The position numbers were made by a program, and so were the translations under genes. A stretch of 64,000 nucleotides of DNA from Micropterus salmoides (lineage: Eukaryota; Chordata; Actinopteri; Centrarchiformes; Centrarchidae), in assembly GCF_014851395.1 (NCBI RefSeq), contig NW_024041262.1, positions 14,809,671-14,873,670 on the forward strand, given 5' to 3'. A model generated the notes under the pieces. That model was not told where the DNA came from, searched no databases, and saw only the letters and a list, made by a program, of their open reading frames with translations. This document shows positions 41,401 through 54,400 of the stretch, piece by piece; position 1 is the first letter of the stretch; each line of letters begins with the position of its first letter.

Positions 41401-44400
41401 ATTTTCCATCTATCTCAATATTTTAAGTCATTTCTTATTCTTCCTCATGTCAGTGGGTCCTCGACATTGGCATTCCAACCCACAGCTCTGAAACAAAAGA
41501 AGTGAAAATGACAGCTTGAGTGTGGCTACGTGAGCACGTTTATCTTAATTGAAATCACCCTCCTCCTCCTCCCACCCAAAGGCGCTTCATGCGCTTGTCG
41601 ATTGTGAGGAGGCTCTTACTCCTTATGAGACACAATATCTTTGCGGGGGGAAAAGGGGGACCCACCTTCAAATATTAATGGCGACGCTCAGAAAAAGGTT
41701 AAGGTGGTGTAGGGGAGCACGGGAGGTTAACGTGTTTTAGTGGTTGGAAAATGTCAGTGTTGCAGGGAAAGGGGGAACGTGGCAGTTGACTTGAGCGGAG
41801 GGGGAGGGCAGGAGACAAACAGTGGCACTGGACAACTGCAGTGTCCTTGGGTGTCTTTCCTCAGGGGACCTATAATATCCAGTCAACAGTGACACAGTAC
41901 ACACTAACAAGTGAGGGTGCCTTATTGTTCCTGTTAGACCAACTGACTAAATGCTTATTTTGACTTTTAGAAAAATCTATTGAAAAATCCTTTAAATAAT
42001 CACTCAATTGTTTTGTCATTACATACAATTAAAAATTGAATTGAAAGTATTAAACAAGGGTTTTTGATAATGTAATATTTATGACTATTTGAATGGTGAT
42101 TTGGCATTGAGATGACAATAAATGATTTCTCATCAGTCTGTCTGTGTTGGACCAGTTATAAATCCAGGTATAAATCCATGTGTCGATGAAAATGACTAGT
42201 TATTGGTGCTCGGGACAAACTGAGTGTATATCATTTTGTTTGGTGATGACAAATTCTGCAGTAGGAGGGCATATTTTAAGCTTTTGATCTGCTTTGCTCA
42301 CCGTCCAACACTCACAATGGTAATTAATATTTTGGTATAAATATATAAAACATCCAAATATGACTCCACTCTTGATATCCTCAATTTTAATATTCTGATA
42401 CAGTTTGACCCAACGTTCTCATAGCATTTATGACCTAAGCATTTTGTTGGGTTTAGAATAAAACATTTTTTACTTACTTTTTACTTTCTTTTATTTTGCT
42501 CTCTTCCACAGATTTGTGGTGACTGAGCTGGGAATATGTATTTTCACAGACTAATGGGGTGGATTTACAACACAATGAGAAAATTCATCTCCTTTTTAAA
42601 AACTAAACTTTGTTAGAAACTGACTTATTATTCAATCCAAGGTGATGAGACTGGAATCAATATATAAATAACATTATGAAAGTTTAGCCCTCGTCAAGGT
42701 CTCTGTCAAATAAAAAGACAAAAATAGAATGAGGCATTTTTACTACACAAAAATAAACTAAATCAAGTAAAAGTACCTGTTGATCCCACCGACCAGGTAA
42801 TGTTGAGGTTGAAGTTGTTGGATGCATTAATGGACATGTCCAAGTTCTTGTTTGCCTTCGGATGGAGAACATAAAAACACCCCAACATTAACGTAGTTAA
42901 ATAGGAGATAAACTGGCATATCACACAAAAAGATCTTAGATTATAGTAAAGTACATAATAAAAGCAGAGATGTTATGAAATTCAACAAGGATCCAGGAAG
43001 CCTTGAACAATTTGTGTGGCTGATTACTATTGCAACTTTCTAGCGTCTTGATGGAAAAAGAATCACCAATCAGTGATCATCAACGTAAATGTGGCAGTGT
43101 ATGACTGGAGATTTGACAAAAGTGCTGCACTCATGTCAAAAAAACAAAAAACAATTCACGGTGTCAATGCTACTGTTGCCTGACTGAGATCTTTGATTTC
43201 TAAAATATTTACCTGCTCAGGTGAAGCCATAAAGTTGATGGCAGTGTAATGATTATCATCTTCTTGGATGAGACTGAAAGTGAACTGGTAGTCGATCAGG
43301 AGATTGTCTATTTAGAAAATCATGACAGGAAAGAAGGGAAAGAAAGGTCATGGAGAGAAGTGGAAACCTTCTGAGGTATATACACTACAAGAGACTACTA
43401 TGACAGCATAAATATATAGAGATGTGTACTATGTGATATGATCAAAAGCAACTCCCAAGCAATAGACTGACTGATGGTGACAAGTGAAATCAAAATGTCT
43501 GTAATCAAATCCAATGACTGCAATCAAGGTGTACAATTTTCTCATCAAGTAGAAGTAGGAATACCTGACCCTGACAGCAAGCTCTAAAAATTTCCCTGCA
43601 GTGATTAATAAAGTATGAAATTATTAATTAATAGTGGGCACAGTGTATAAAGTATGAATATACACATAATGCAGACTGGCAAATTACATATTGGATTGTA
43701 TCTTCAATCAAATTTGTACCATGGATGTTTAATTTTTGTGCTGTGGCAGTAGATGATTAAATTTAGGCACATCTTTTGGCATATAAATTACAATAAATAA
43801 AGATGGTAAAGTTTTATGAGCCTGAGTCTGAGCTGCTTCTATAAGCTGTGTGCATTAAAAGGATTTCTTACTGATGCGGAGGTCAAATTGGGTGGATATC
43901 ATTTTGTGTCTGTGTGGAAAATTGTGGGCGAGTTATTCCTGTTTCAACCTTTAATAAATATTAGAGATCTGGAAGGCCTGCATTGTTGCCCTTTCAATGA
44001 TAAATTTTATAATGGATATTTGTGTGTAAGTGGTTGTAACATCCACAAACAAATTTGTAATGCATCAACCAAGTGGCAACCTGAAAAATTAAGTAAACGT
44101 GGAAGCACCAAAAACTGCAGTTCATCAAATGGCCGCTTGAGGCTGACTCCAAACGCAAGTCAATCTCCATGGACCACCACCGTCTCGTCTCTGTAGCTTT
44201 AAATTAAATTAAGGTTTAAAGTTGTGCATAATTAAGGGAGATGGTTCAGCAACCAGGTTTCACTCGGCCCACCTCAGCTACACCTCTTTGCCCACTTTTG
44301 GATTAGCCAGAGTCAGGCAATGCCAAGATGGTGAGGGCTGGAGCCACCCATATTGAGCTTCACAACGGCTCTTCAGAAACCTACGGGTGATGTCTTTATA

Positions 44401-45141
44401 CAGTCTATGGCAACAACTTTGCACAAACAGTTTGGGAGAGAACAAAAGTGAGCTCAAAATTAATAGTTATAGTGAGGTCCAGCATGTTAGACCATGTGCA
44501 AAGGCTTTTTAGATAGTGAAGGGTGTCATGTTTACAATACTGCACAACAGAGCTCAAGAAAATGTCCCCGTGGTGTGCAGAGGTTAAAGCAAGCTTCGGG
44601 CTTTTAGTTCTTGTCTTCCCCTCATTGAGCCGGCTGTCAAGCTGTGGCATTTCAAAAAGCGACAAAGCCTTGGCAAAGGCTCTGTTGTCAGCGGGAGAGT
44701 GTTGAAAGAGAGATATACTGCAGCACCGTGAAGTACACCACGTCATGCAAATAAACACACAAAGCACAAACACCGACATGTACATTATATACAGGTACAC
44801 AGGAACAGAGGTGCTACCACTCGTCAAATTATATACATTTTGTCTCCCCCGTAATGAAGCTTTTTGCAACACTCACACCTTGATTTGTTTTCCTCATACA
44901 CTCAAGTCAAACTAACATTTAGTCAACTTTCTAAATGAATGAGTATGATTGAGTAGGTGGGTGACTGAGTGAGTGAGCAGACAAGTGGAGAGTTTTTTCT
45001 CCTCCGTCTCCTTGATTAGCTCAATCACTCACTCCTTCTGATGCACTTGACATTTTCACGACAAGTCATTCCGTCATCGAACAAGCGCCCCTGGTGCCAA
45101 AGTGCTAAAATGCTCCATCTGCCCTGAGCAGAAGAGGGGGG

Positions 45142-45204
<63 letters not shown>

Positions 45205-48200
45205 AGAGAGAGGCCAAGAACAAGTAGCTGTGTGTGTGCGCGTGCACATATGAGCTGTCCAGTGGAGAATTACTCACAGTAACAGGTTCCTCTGAGTGGA
45301 TTGCCAAGGTAACGGTTTTCTGAGTCACATCTGCAGTGAAGAAAACAGAGAGGAGAGAACAAGATGAAGAAGAGTGCTAACAGATTGAGAGCAAGAATGC
45401 CTCTTATCAGGGGACAGAGGATGCCAAGTGCCAACGCATTAGCTCCCGCTGTTGGCGCCTCATCAAGTCTCTTACTTCTGACGACGACAAAATAATCTGA
45501 TAGTTTGCAAAAGTTAATGTGATTTCTTGGAAACTTTTGTTTATCAAAAGCAACACGGTGACATGCAACAAACTTCATATACCACCTGATCACAGAGCAG
45601 AGTGTGGCAACTAAAGTAATGTACTATGTTTAATCCCTTAAAATCCTTGGAGCACGCAACACAATTTATGTAAATGAATTCCTACTTGACTATTTGAGAT
45701 ACATAATCCTAAACTGAGATGTGAACGCCAAATCAAGAATACCACCAATCAAGGTGAATCCTTTTTAAGGAATGGATCAAAAAAGACTGTGCTCATTCAC
45801 ATTTCAGAGATATACAACCAGTGAGTGGGGAATGCAAAGTTCATAACAAGATAGACAAAGCCCAGTTTATCTTTGTTTCACACTTGTGTTTATTAAATTG
45901 GAACTTTAGGATTCAGACCTAATAATCAGATCTCCACATTGCTTACAGCACATGACACATTCACCATTGACTGAAAAATGATAGTCCCAGCTACTTTTGA
46001 TTCTCCCCTCAATTCACGGCAATGTTAAACCTCTGTTTTTGGAGATGACCCAAAAAAAGCTCTGCCTTGGAGAGGAGATTAGTATCCACTGGACTAAACA
46101 GCGGAATATCTCTTAACAAGCAATTAGCACGAAAACCAAAAACTGAAGAAAAAATCTACTGAAATGAAAGTTGAAACAGAAAGGTTGTACAGCTTGTGAT
46201 CAAGACCCTGATGTACAGCAAACACCAGGAAGAAATGATGCAGTCCACTCTGTCATACTTTGAGTACAATAATACGCCATGGCTTTTAAAATAATATACC
46301 CTTGCATTTTTAATTATGCTGTTCAGTCTGTTAGTGTTTTTTTTAAAACACAAAACTACTTCTAACACATTACAGAAGTGGTTTAATACCATTACATGTA
46401 TTAATTCATGCATGAAGCACACACTAATAAAGGGCACTAACGCTCTTCATGAGGGAAGAAATATACAGTTTGATTTTCCTCTTAAAAACCAAGAGTGTGA
46501 CTGTAATAAATAAGAGGTAAACAAAAAGTAATTTCCAGAAAACTAAAGCTGCAAATGTACTAAACTAAAATCAAACCATCATTTGAATTTGAGATACATC
46601 TATAAATTATAATATAATTACCCTGTGCTTAACCTATGGTTTGTGTCTGATGCAAGTGTGAAATGACTGTAAGCCCAGGGCCAATGAATCTATAACAGCT
46701 AATGAGGGTCCTCACCCAGGGCTCAACATGGTGTGAAAATTGGACAATTACCAGGTTCCATTTGCCTCCAATTCATTGTTGTCAGCAGACAAACACTCTT
46801 CTTAATCTTAAAGCATTGAACCCTGCCCCTGTCCTCACAAACGGCAAACACTAACTGATTCTTGACAATGACAAGATGCACAACTTTAAACCTTACTGTG
46901 CTACACATACTGTATTCTATCAGGTATGTAACCAAGTCTTTATACTGTCCTGTTGAGATGGATTAATACATTCAAGTAACTTCTTCCTTCTTCTTCCTGT
47001 GCATTTGTTAAATATGAGGGTGTGAATGGGTTTCTTAGGTCCTGTAAGGTCATGCAGTTGGCTCAAACTACTGCAGATGAACACTGTACACAATTTTCAC
47101 ACAACAATGGAGATACGGCGGCAACAGCCAAAGAAGTCTTTTAAATGATGTGCTGCCGAGCAAAATGATTTGTTAACATGCACAGAGTGCCACTGACTGT
47201 TTTGAGGGCAAGTGTGTTTTATGAGGCTCATGGCTTTCCAAAGGCCTGTACTGAGAAGGAACATATGGGTTCATTAGATTAGTTTTTAATGTAATGCATC
47301 TCTCTGCTGTCTCTCAATCTTTAACTCTCTACAATTCAGTCTGAATTACTATGTCATCCCACTGCTGTACACACATGCACGAGAACTGTACTATTAAAGT
47401 GAAAATGACATGGCAATTTAAACACAGGAGATATCCATTATGACACTGATTTTGTTTCACAGTTGTTTCATCTTATTGACAACCAATTAAACTGAACATA
47501 ACAGAGGCGGTTGAGAAGTCAGAGAGGACGCCGAGGGAACAGAGGGAACATAGGGAACCGACTGAGAGACATGAATGCTGCTTGAGGAGGAGGTGGCCGT
47601 TAATGATGTTAGCCGTGAGTGAGGATGACTCTGCCTCTAAAAATAAGGCAACATCGGTTGTTTTGTTGCATTTTGGATTCACAAGACAGACGGTGTCACC
47701 AAAAATGTCAGTCAGATGTGGGTGGATGTAACACATCTGACGTTGTTTCAACACCTTAAATATCACCAGAGAGAAATATGGTCAGAATGTGGAAAGTTGT
47801 AAACGGTAAGCTCTGGTTTTGTTTTAAATTGTTAATATTGATGATACCACTACTCCTCCCCCACACACTTGAAGGTTACATGCACAGTAAATGCCTTCCT
47901 TTGACAGTAACTTTAACTTCTTTAACTGACCTGATCAAGACGGTTTCTGACTCTTTATCTAACCAGCAAATCCTGAAGGATAGCCCTTGGTGCTCTGAAT
48001 GATCTAATGGGGGCAAGGGAGGAGCCAGCTCCGCCGCTCTCATTGTTAATACTAAACAGGAAAGGACAGGGTAAAGTGCTCTTTTACCATGGTACAGAGG
48101 ACGGAGGACCGCCAGAGGCTTTTGAACCAGAACATCACTCCTGGGGTGTTTCAGCTGCTTGGCATTTGCAGATGGCAAATCACAAACATACCCCACACGT

Positions 48201-48370
48201 TCATCGCGAAGTGTATAATGAAAGTCCTCTACACTGTATCTTAATTTAATCTACACCTGCATGCATGCCTGCACACATCTGAACTTCAGGCAGTCCCCCC
48301 TCTGCTGTATCTTAATTTGATCTACACTTGAACCTTTGTCTGAGCTTGTGCACACACTGATTTAACAGGC

Positions 48371-48401
<31 letters not shown>

Positions 48402-51400
48402 CCAACACCAACAGAAGAAATGTGCTACGAACCTATACAATATTCTTCACGCACATGCAGGCTGAAGCAAGCACACACATGTGCAGCCCCCTACCACCCA
48501 ATTACCTTCGGCACAAGAAGAACCCTGAATAATATATGCATCCAAATGAGTACTATAATAAGAAATATTTCCCTAACCTCTCTTGTTTGACTCATCACTG
48601 TATCGCAGCGTATACCTCATCAATTGTTTTCAAAAACAATTCTATTCTGCACCGATGCACCCTTCACTTCATTACCGCAGCTATTATTCGGAGGTCCTAA
48701 TGGCATCGGTGGTTGCGGTGCACCCATGTGTGAAAGCGTGCATGTGTGTATATTTGTGTACCCTCGTGTAGAGGTCTTTGTTTAAGAGTTACTGCTGGGG
48801 ACAGTGTGAGTGACTGCTTGACAGGGGTTGGGGAGACACTGATTACATGTAATGAGATACCAGAAATTACATTACAAAAAAGGGAACAGCAAAACACCCT
48901 ACCCTCTGTTAGTCTTCACATACACACACTAATGAGATTACTTGATTACTCTGACATGTTTGAATGTCAAAGTGCATCTTGATTTTTGAGATTAAAGTCA
49001 GCGCTGAAATAGCGGTTTCTTACTGACGACACTAATCTAATTACAGTCTGTAAATGGGACTGAATTAACAACATATTCTGGTGGTATATGTTGCTGGCTA
49101 AATATGATGCTAGTAATCAGTAATGGGCTGCAGGAACCGTCCCATAGCTGGCCATCCAGACCGGTATGGTCACATCCTATCTCTAAATGGCTGTTGAGGA
49201 TTGGCCTGCTGATGCCTCACTCTTGATATTTTGAGGGGTAGAAACTGGGTCATTTGTATCAACTGTTAGCCACCTGCTATCTGAGTGCTGCTCCATTGTA
49301 CTACACTGCATTCCGTCTGGTAGGAGAAATGAATGTGATATTTTGTCATTTGTGAAAAGTGTCTTTTATTTACTGTCAAAGTCAACAGAAAGCACCAAGG
49401 GTTATGAGCACTTTTCTTTGCTTTCAACTGCTCCTAATACAAAGGGAAGAACAGGTATTTATTCTTACCCATTTGATGCTTTCTCTGAGAAAAATGAGAC
49501 ACCTGAACACAGGTGGGATTACTCCAGTTTGTCAACCATCATACAGAGTATCAAAATGGAAATGTTATTAAATGAAAACATAGACGATTATGTCAAATCT
49601 ATTTTAATGTCAATTTATATTTCCTAATCGCCTGACAATTTTCTTCTGCACGCCAGCTAATGCAAATACTTGTCTTACATACCAAGCTTGTTGCCTGTCG
49701 GGTTTGTCCATGTGTAAAATTGTGTGTGTTTTCCATGTGAGGCATGTACATGACAATCTATCTTGTACGTCACTTCATTATCATCCTAACATAGTAACTA
49801 GATATAAGTTGGCCTACTCTTTATCAAAATTATTTTTAAGGGACTTTCAAGTTGGGTATTCAGGCAACATTATTTAAAGTGATTATAAAATCAGGACACA
49901 GAGAACCATAACTTTGATTTCAGATGTAATCCCAAAAGCTTAAAAATAAAAAATAAAGAAAAAGGTACCCAGTGAACTGTTTGGACCGCTAGTATTGCTA
50001 AGTTTTGATGGTTGGGTCCCTGATTTGTTTTGCACAAGCACAAGGACGTAAACTCACTCAAACAAGCGACGCAGTTCAAATCCAGTGTAGCCATACACCC
50101 AGAAAGGCAAGGTAGAGGACTAGCAGGTAAAATGTTTATAGTTTGTTTGTTTGTAAGAGAACTCCAAAGGGTACCTTTAAAGGTGTCATGACTACTGTAT
50201 GTGACTTCTGCTGATTCACAACTTGTCATTCTATTCAGCGAGAAGATGTCTCAATTGAATCATTGTGACACGGCTAAAATCTCACTGAACTTTAAATGAC
50301 ATTTTATCAAAAGGCTTCAAATTTGTTCAAATATGGTGTGAAATGAGTGACTGAACGAGGAGAGATGACAAAACCTGAACACAGGCAAAGCGAACATGTG
50401 ATTTTGATCCAAGTGCACACTGTCGGAGAGGATCACACGTGATTAGAGACAAAGAGAGAGAGGGTGAAAAAACTCATGGCATGGTGCGTGGGTGCACATG
50501 ATTGCCTGTGACCCCTCCGTAACTCTTACTGCATTAGGGGTATTAAAAACATCAGCGTCTATTCTGCTTACAACTGCGAAAGCAGACAGCTAAGTGGAGA
50601 TGGTCCTCCTACACCGCAGGAATCCACCACGTCAGCAGAAATCTCGCTGGAGGTGGAGTTTCTGGCCAATAATGCCAACTGACGGTTCTCTGTTTTTACA
50701 CCACCGGATCATTACAACATCCGAGCCTCCACACAAGAAGGGCTACTCTCAGTGATCACAAATCAATGCTAATAACCACATCATGAAGATCATTAATCAG
50801 TTATTTAATTTGCACATTTTACTTTGGCTGTTGTGTTTTATATTTGAACCGTGACCCGGTAGTCCATGAATCTCATTATGGTAAATGGTCTGTACTGGCA
50901 TAACATCTTTCTAGTCTTTCCAACCACTCAACACAGCATCACATTCACATACATTCATATTGAAACAGAAACAACAGAACATTCACACACCAACAGCTAT
51001 GCCATCGGGAGAAATTTGGGGTTCAGTATATTGCCCACGGATACTTAAGCATGCAGACTGGGGGAGCCGGGGATCGAACCACCGACCTTCCGAGCCACAG
51101 CCCCACACGCAGCGGTCAGCAGATCAGATAGGCAGCGGTGGAGACCCTAAAGTGAAAGTGAAGTTAACTCCAAGAAAACTCCAGCTGACGACAACTACGC
51201 TCGTTCCTGTAAGTACGTGTGTGACATATTACCATCACTACGGTTGAGTATGCGCTCTGACTGCCATGCCAACAAGCCTGACTCTTAGGCATTGGAGGTT
51301 TTGTACCCTGTGGACCTGGGTTCGAATCCAGGTGGATTGACTCTTAGCTCTTAACTCTCTTAGCTTCATAGTGTGTCAGAAGTAGGATGGCTTGCCGTGA

Positions 51401-54400
51401 GGCCATTGGAGGCATGGGAACTGTATGAGGGACCCCCATGGTAGGTGAACCCCTGTGTGTGAGGGACCTCAGAGATGGGTGAAGCAGTGGTGGGAAGGGC
51501 ACCCTGGGATGGGAGAAGTATGGTTGGGGGATGTGTGAGTGCCGTCACCACGGTTGAGAATGTGCTCTGACTGCCATTCGAACAAGTCAGGCTCTTTGGT
51601 GTGGCGGTCAAGTTGCAGGTTTAGTACCCTGTAGACCCGGGTTCATTTCCAGGTGGGGTGACTGCTCTATCCCTTCACAACAATGTGCAATAAAATCTTT
51701 GCAAGTAAAAAGCCATGTACACCAGGTCAACAAGCGTAAACATTTGAACATGTAGAAAGCAATATTTAAATCTGCTCAGCATGCTAGCTCGGCTAATACC
51801 GAATTGTTACAAACAAGCTCTGTCTGTGGTCCAAATGTTTAGCTTAATTTGCCATGTACCTTAAAATGTGGCACATTGTTGTAAATTTATCTGCTGGCTA
51901 CCGGCGGTAACTTTACCTGCAGGTATTGAATAACATCAGCAGCAGCAGGGAGGAGTAGAGGAACACGAGGAAGGACTAATACTGACTGATGTCTGAGTTC
52001 TTCATTCTTTTTAAATGTTAGTCAGTACTTTGATATCAGGAATTTGATTTATTTTGATATTTTAGATTTGTTTCCATAGAGACATAAACTTTAATGTTGC
52101 TGCTCAAAAGACAACATTTAGTTAGATTGTAAATATTCTATTCTAATTCTATAGTGAATTTAAAAACAACCAGGCAGCCTATTTGCACACTTCAATATTT
52201 GTTTATTTATTGCATGTCATATCGTCATTGCAATATTGAACAATGTTATCGCAGATTTTCCTCATATCGTGCAGGACTAATGTATTGTCATTGGCTTCAG
52301 TGCCATGTCCGATTATATTGAATCACAAGCAAACAGCTGTTGCAACATTCATGAATCTGTTTTATCCTCTGTTAACAGCTCCAGGGTGAGCTTTTAACTC
52401 AGTGTCATAACAGAAGCTCTGTTTTTGTGTACATAAAGACTGATCATATATATGTTGGAATACAGAACCAATCGTCAGGGTTTCTTTTAAGCAAAAAATC
52501 ATAAACAGCACATAACACTGTCCCATATGCATCTGTCTCACTTGTTAAAGTGGGTTTCCCTTAAAATAGCCCCGAGCTTTTCATCAGGGATCTGTCCCAA
52601 GTGAATATCATCCCAGAGACAGGCAGCCCAGAAACTCACTTTTGAGTGACATTTTTCAGTTGAATTTCAGTTGGAACATGGCGGGTGTATCTCTTGTTTG
52701 ACTTCCCTGTTGCAGATTTGAACTTTTGGAAACAGGGTCTAGAGCAACTCAACTTACCATGTGGTACTACTAAAAAGCTATATAATGAAATGCTGGGAAA
52801 ATTGAAATATTATTACACACTAACACAATAAGGTACTGTTTTTTCATGGTTGTAGGCGTGTGTGTAAGCATGTGGAAGGAGTACTCACAGCTGGCACTGG
52901 TCTCCTTTGATCCCCTTGGTGGTGCAGAAGCACTTGCCAGTTAACACCTGGCACACGCTTGCGTGGCCATTACACTTACAGGCTGGAAAAGGGAACAAAA
53001 CAGATGGAAAAGAAGATGGGGGGAGAGGGATAGAGTGTAGCAGAGACATTGTTGATTAGTATTAAACAAAGCAGAAAATGTGGATAAAGTAAAGCTTTGG
53101 TTTGTATTTGCTTGCGTACATGTTCAGTTTACAATGTCAGTTTAAACCTTTGCGTTCAGGAGCTCCTGAGGGCACAATAAAGGCAACAATACTCACAATC
53201 TGTGTCGGTTTTTCCCACTTTGAAGCACTAAGCTAGCAGTTTCCCACTGCCTATAGCGTTTGTGCTAAGCTAAGCTACCAATATCTCTTCTGCTGTACTG
53301 AACACGCGGATATGAAATTGATATTGATCTGGGTAAGATGGTAAACAAGTGTATTTCCCAAAAGATTGGCTGAACTTCAAAAGATCTGATACTTGAGTAG
53401 GACACCACCATACCTGCCGGGCGTGTGTGTGGAATACAAACAGCGCAGCAATAGATGTGTGAGAGATGTGTGAATTGGCTCCTAAGTGCTTCTAGTGTGG
53501 CAGCCTTTCAGGTTTGCATTTACTGACCTATTCCTTTCACTTGACTAAGCTTTAAAACACCGAGATGTGTATTACAGAAGGGTCAGTGGACACATTTTCC
53601 CCTCCCAATGTTAAACCTTCTTCTTAGTACCTTTCCCAAGATGGTACATATGAATATTTCAGGTGACAGGACGGCTTTTCACTTTGAGCACTTTCTCCTA
53701 CACTTCTTGTTATTGACAGCTGGTGACACAGGGATTTAACTGTACTGTGTGCAAGTCAGACTGGATGGCAGGGTCTTGCTATATGCCAACTAAAACAAGC
53801 GTTAAATATATGTTTTCACATGCGCATACACATTATCTGCAGGTAGTAATGGCACATAATGATTTGCTTTTCATCCTCGGGATCCGAAAGAATAAGAAGC
53901 ATATTCCCTTCACAGATGTTCACCTGTGCAGTTTCACTTTACAGGTTACAGCTATAGCCAATGCATTAACACACTATATCTGAGACTGTTAAGCTCCCAG
54001 GTGTGTGTGTGTGTGCGTGTGTGCGCAGGAAGGGGGCTCCCATGTCTGCAATTTAAATAATAGCCACTATGTAATTTCTCAGGAATGTTACTCATGTCTC
54101 ATAAGGAACGAGTATGGGTAAATCTCCTCTTGACAAGGAAGTTCTACTACCAGTCTTAAGTCATTTTCCAATGTATTTAATAAAAGGACATATAGAATAC
54201 CACATCCTGAAAATGAGTAAAACACTGTCCCTCCATCCAATTTCTATTTTCCACAAAACAGGGTCTCATGGTGAGGAAAACCAGAGTAACACAAGAAGTC
54301 TGTGTTTGACCTTCAGCTTCACCTGCAGTTCCCACAGCGCTCCACATCTGCTTTGCACTCACTCCAGCGTCAGGAAAACACAGCTAATCTTGACATTTCA

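Larger units (their letters stand above)
43308..45277 (-). other. atrnl1 intron (window intron 8, 1970 bp)
   Basis: Non-coding. It contains the long (GA)n tract near its 5' end (gene orientation) and a dispersed repeat at 44120-44410. A 155-codon minus-strand open frame at 44405-44872 has no recognisable domain and no splice logic, and I regard it as chance. Confidence 0.85.
45331..52888 (-). other. atrnl1 intron (window intron 7, 7558 bp)
   Basis: Non-coding, with many repeats: a (CA)n at 48374-48401, a short direct duplication at 48233/48304, a repeat at 48825-48965, a SINE-like element at 50865-51110, a tRNA-like direct-repeat pair at 51232-51665 and a further repeat at 52175-52285. The parts 45331-48200 and 48970-50860 show nothing I recognise. 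Confidence 0.85.

Noticed and set aside
43816..44196. 126-codon plus-strand open frame
   Set aside because: Intronic, antisense to atrnl1, no domain, and its end runs into a dispersed fish repeat.
44405..44872. 155-codon minus-strand open frame, the longest in the window
   Set aside because: It lies inside an atrnl1 intron, has no recognised domain, and does not join to the neighbouring exons in phase. It overlaps the edge of a dispersed repeat.
45025..45328. Two Ser/Leu-rich minus-strand open frames
   Set aside because: They are produced by the (GA)n tract. Only 45278-45330 of this region is an exon.
51270..51330. Possible tRNA gene from GGTTCGAATCC
   Set aside because: Only the B-box/T-arm region is convincing. 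I could not form an acceptor stem or anticodon arm, so I treated it as SINE sequence.
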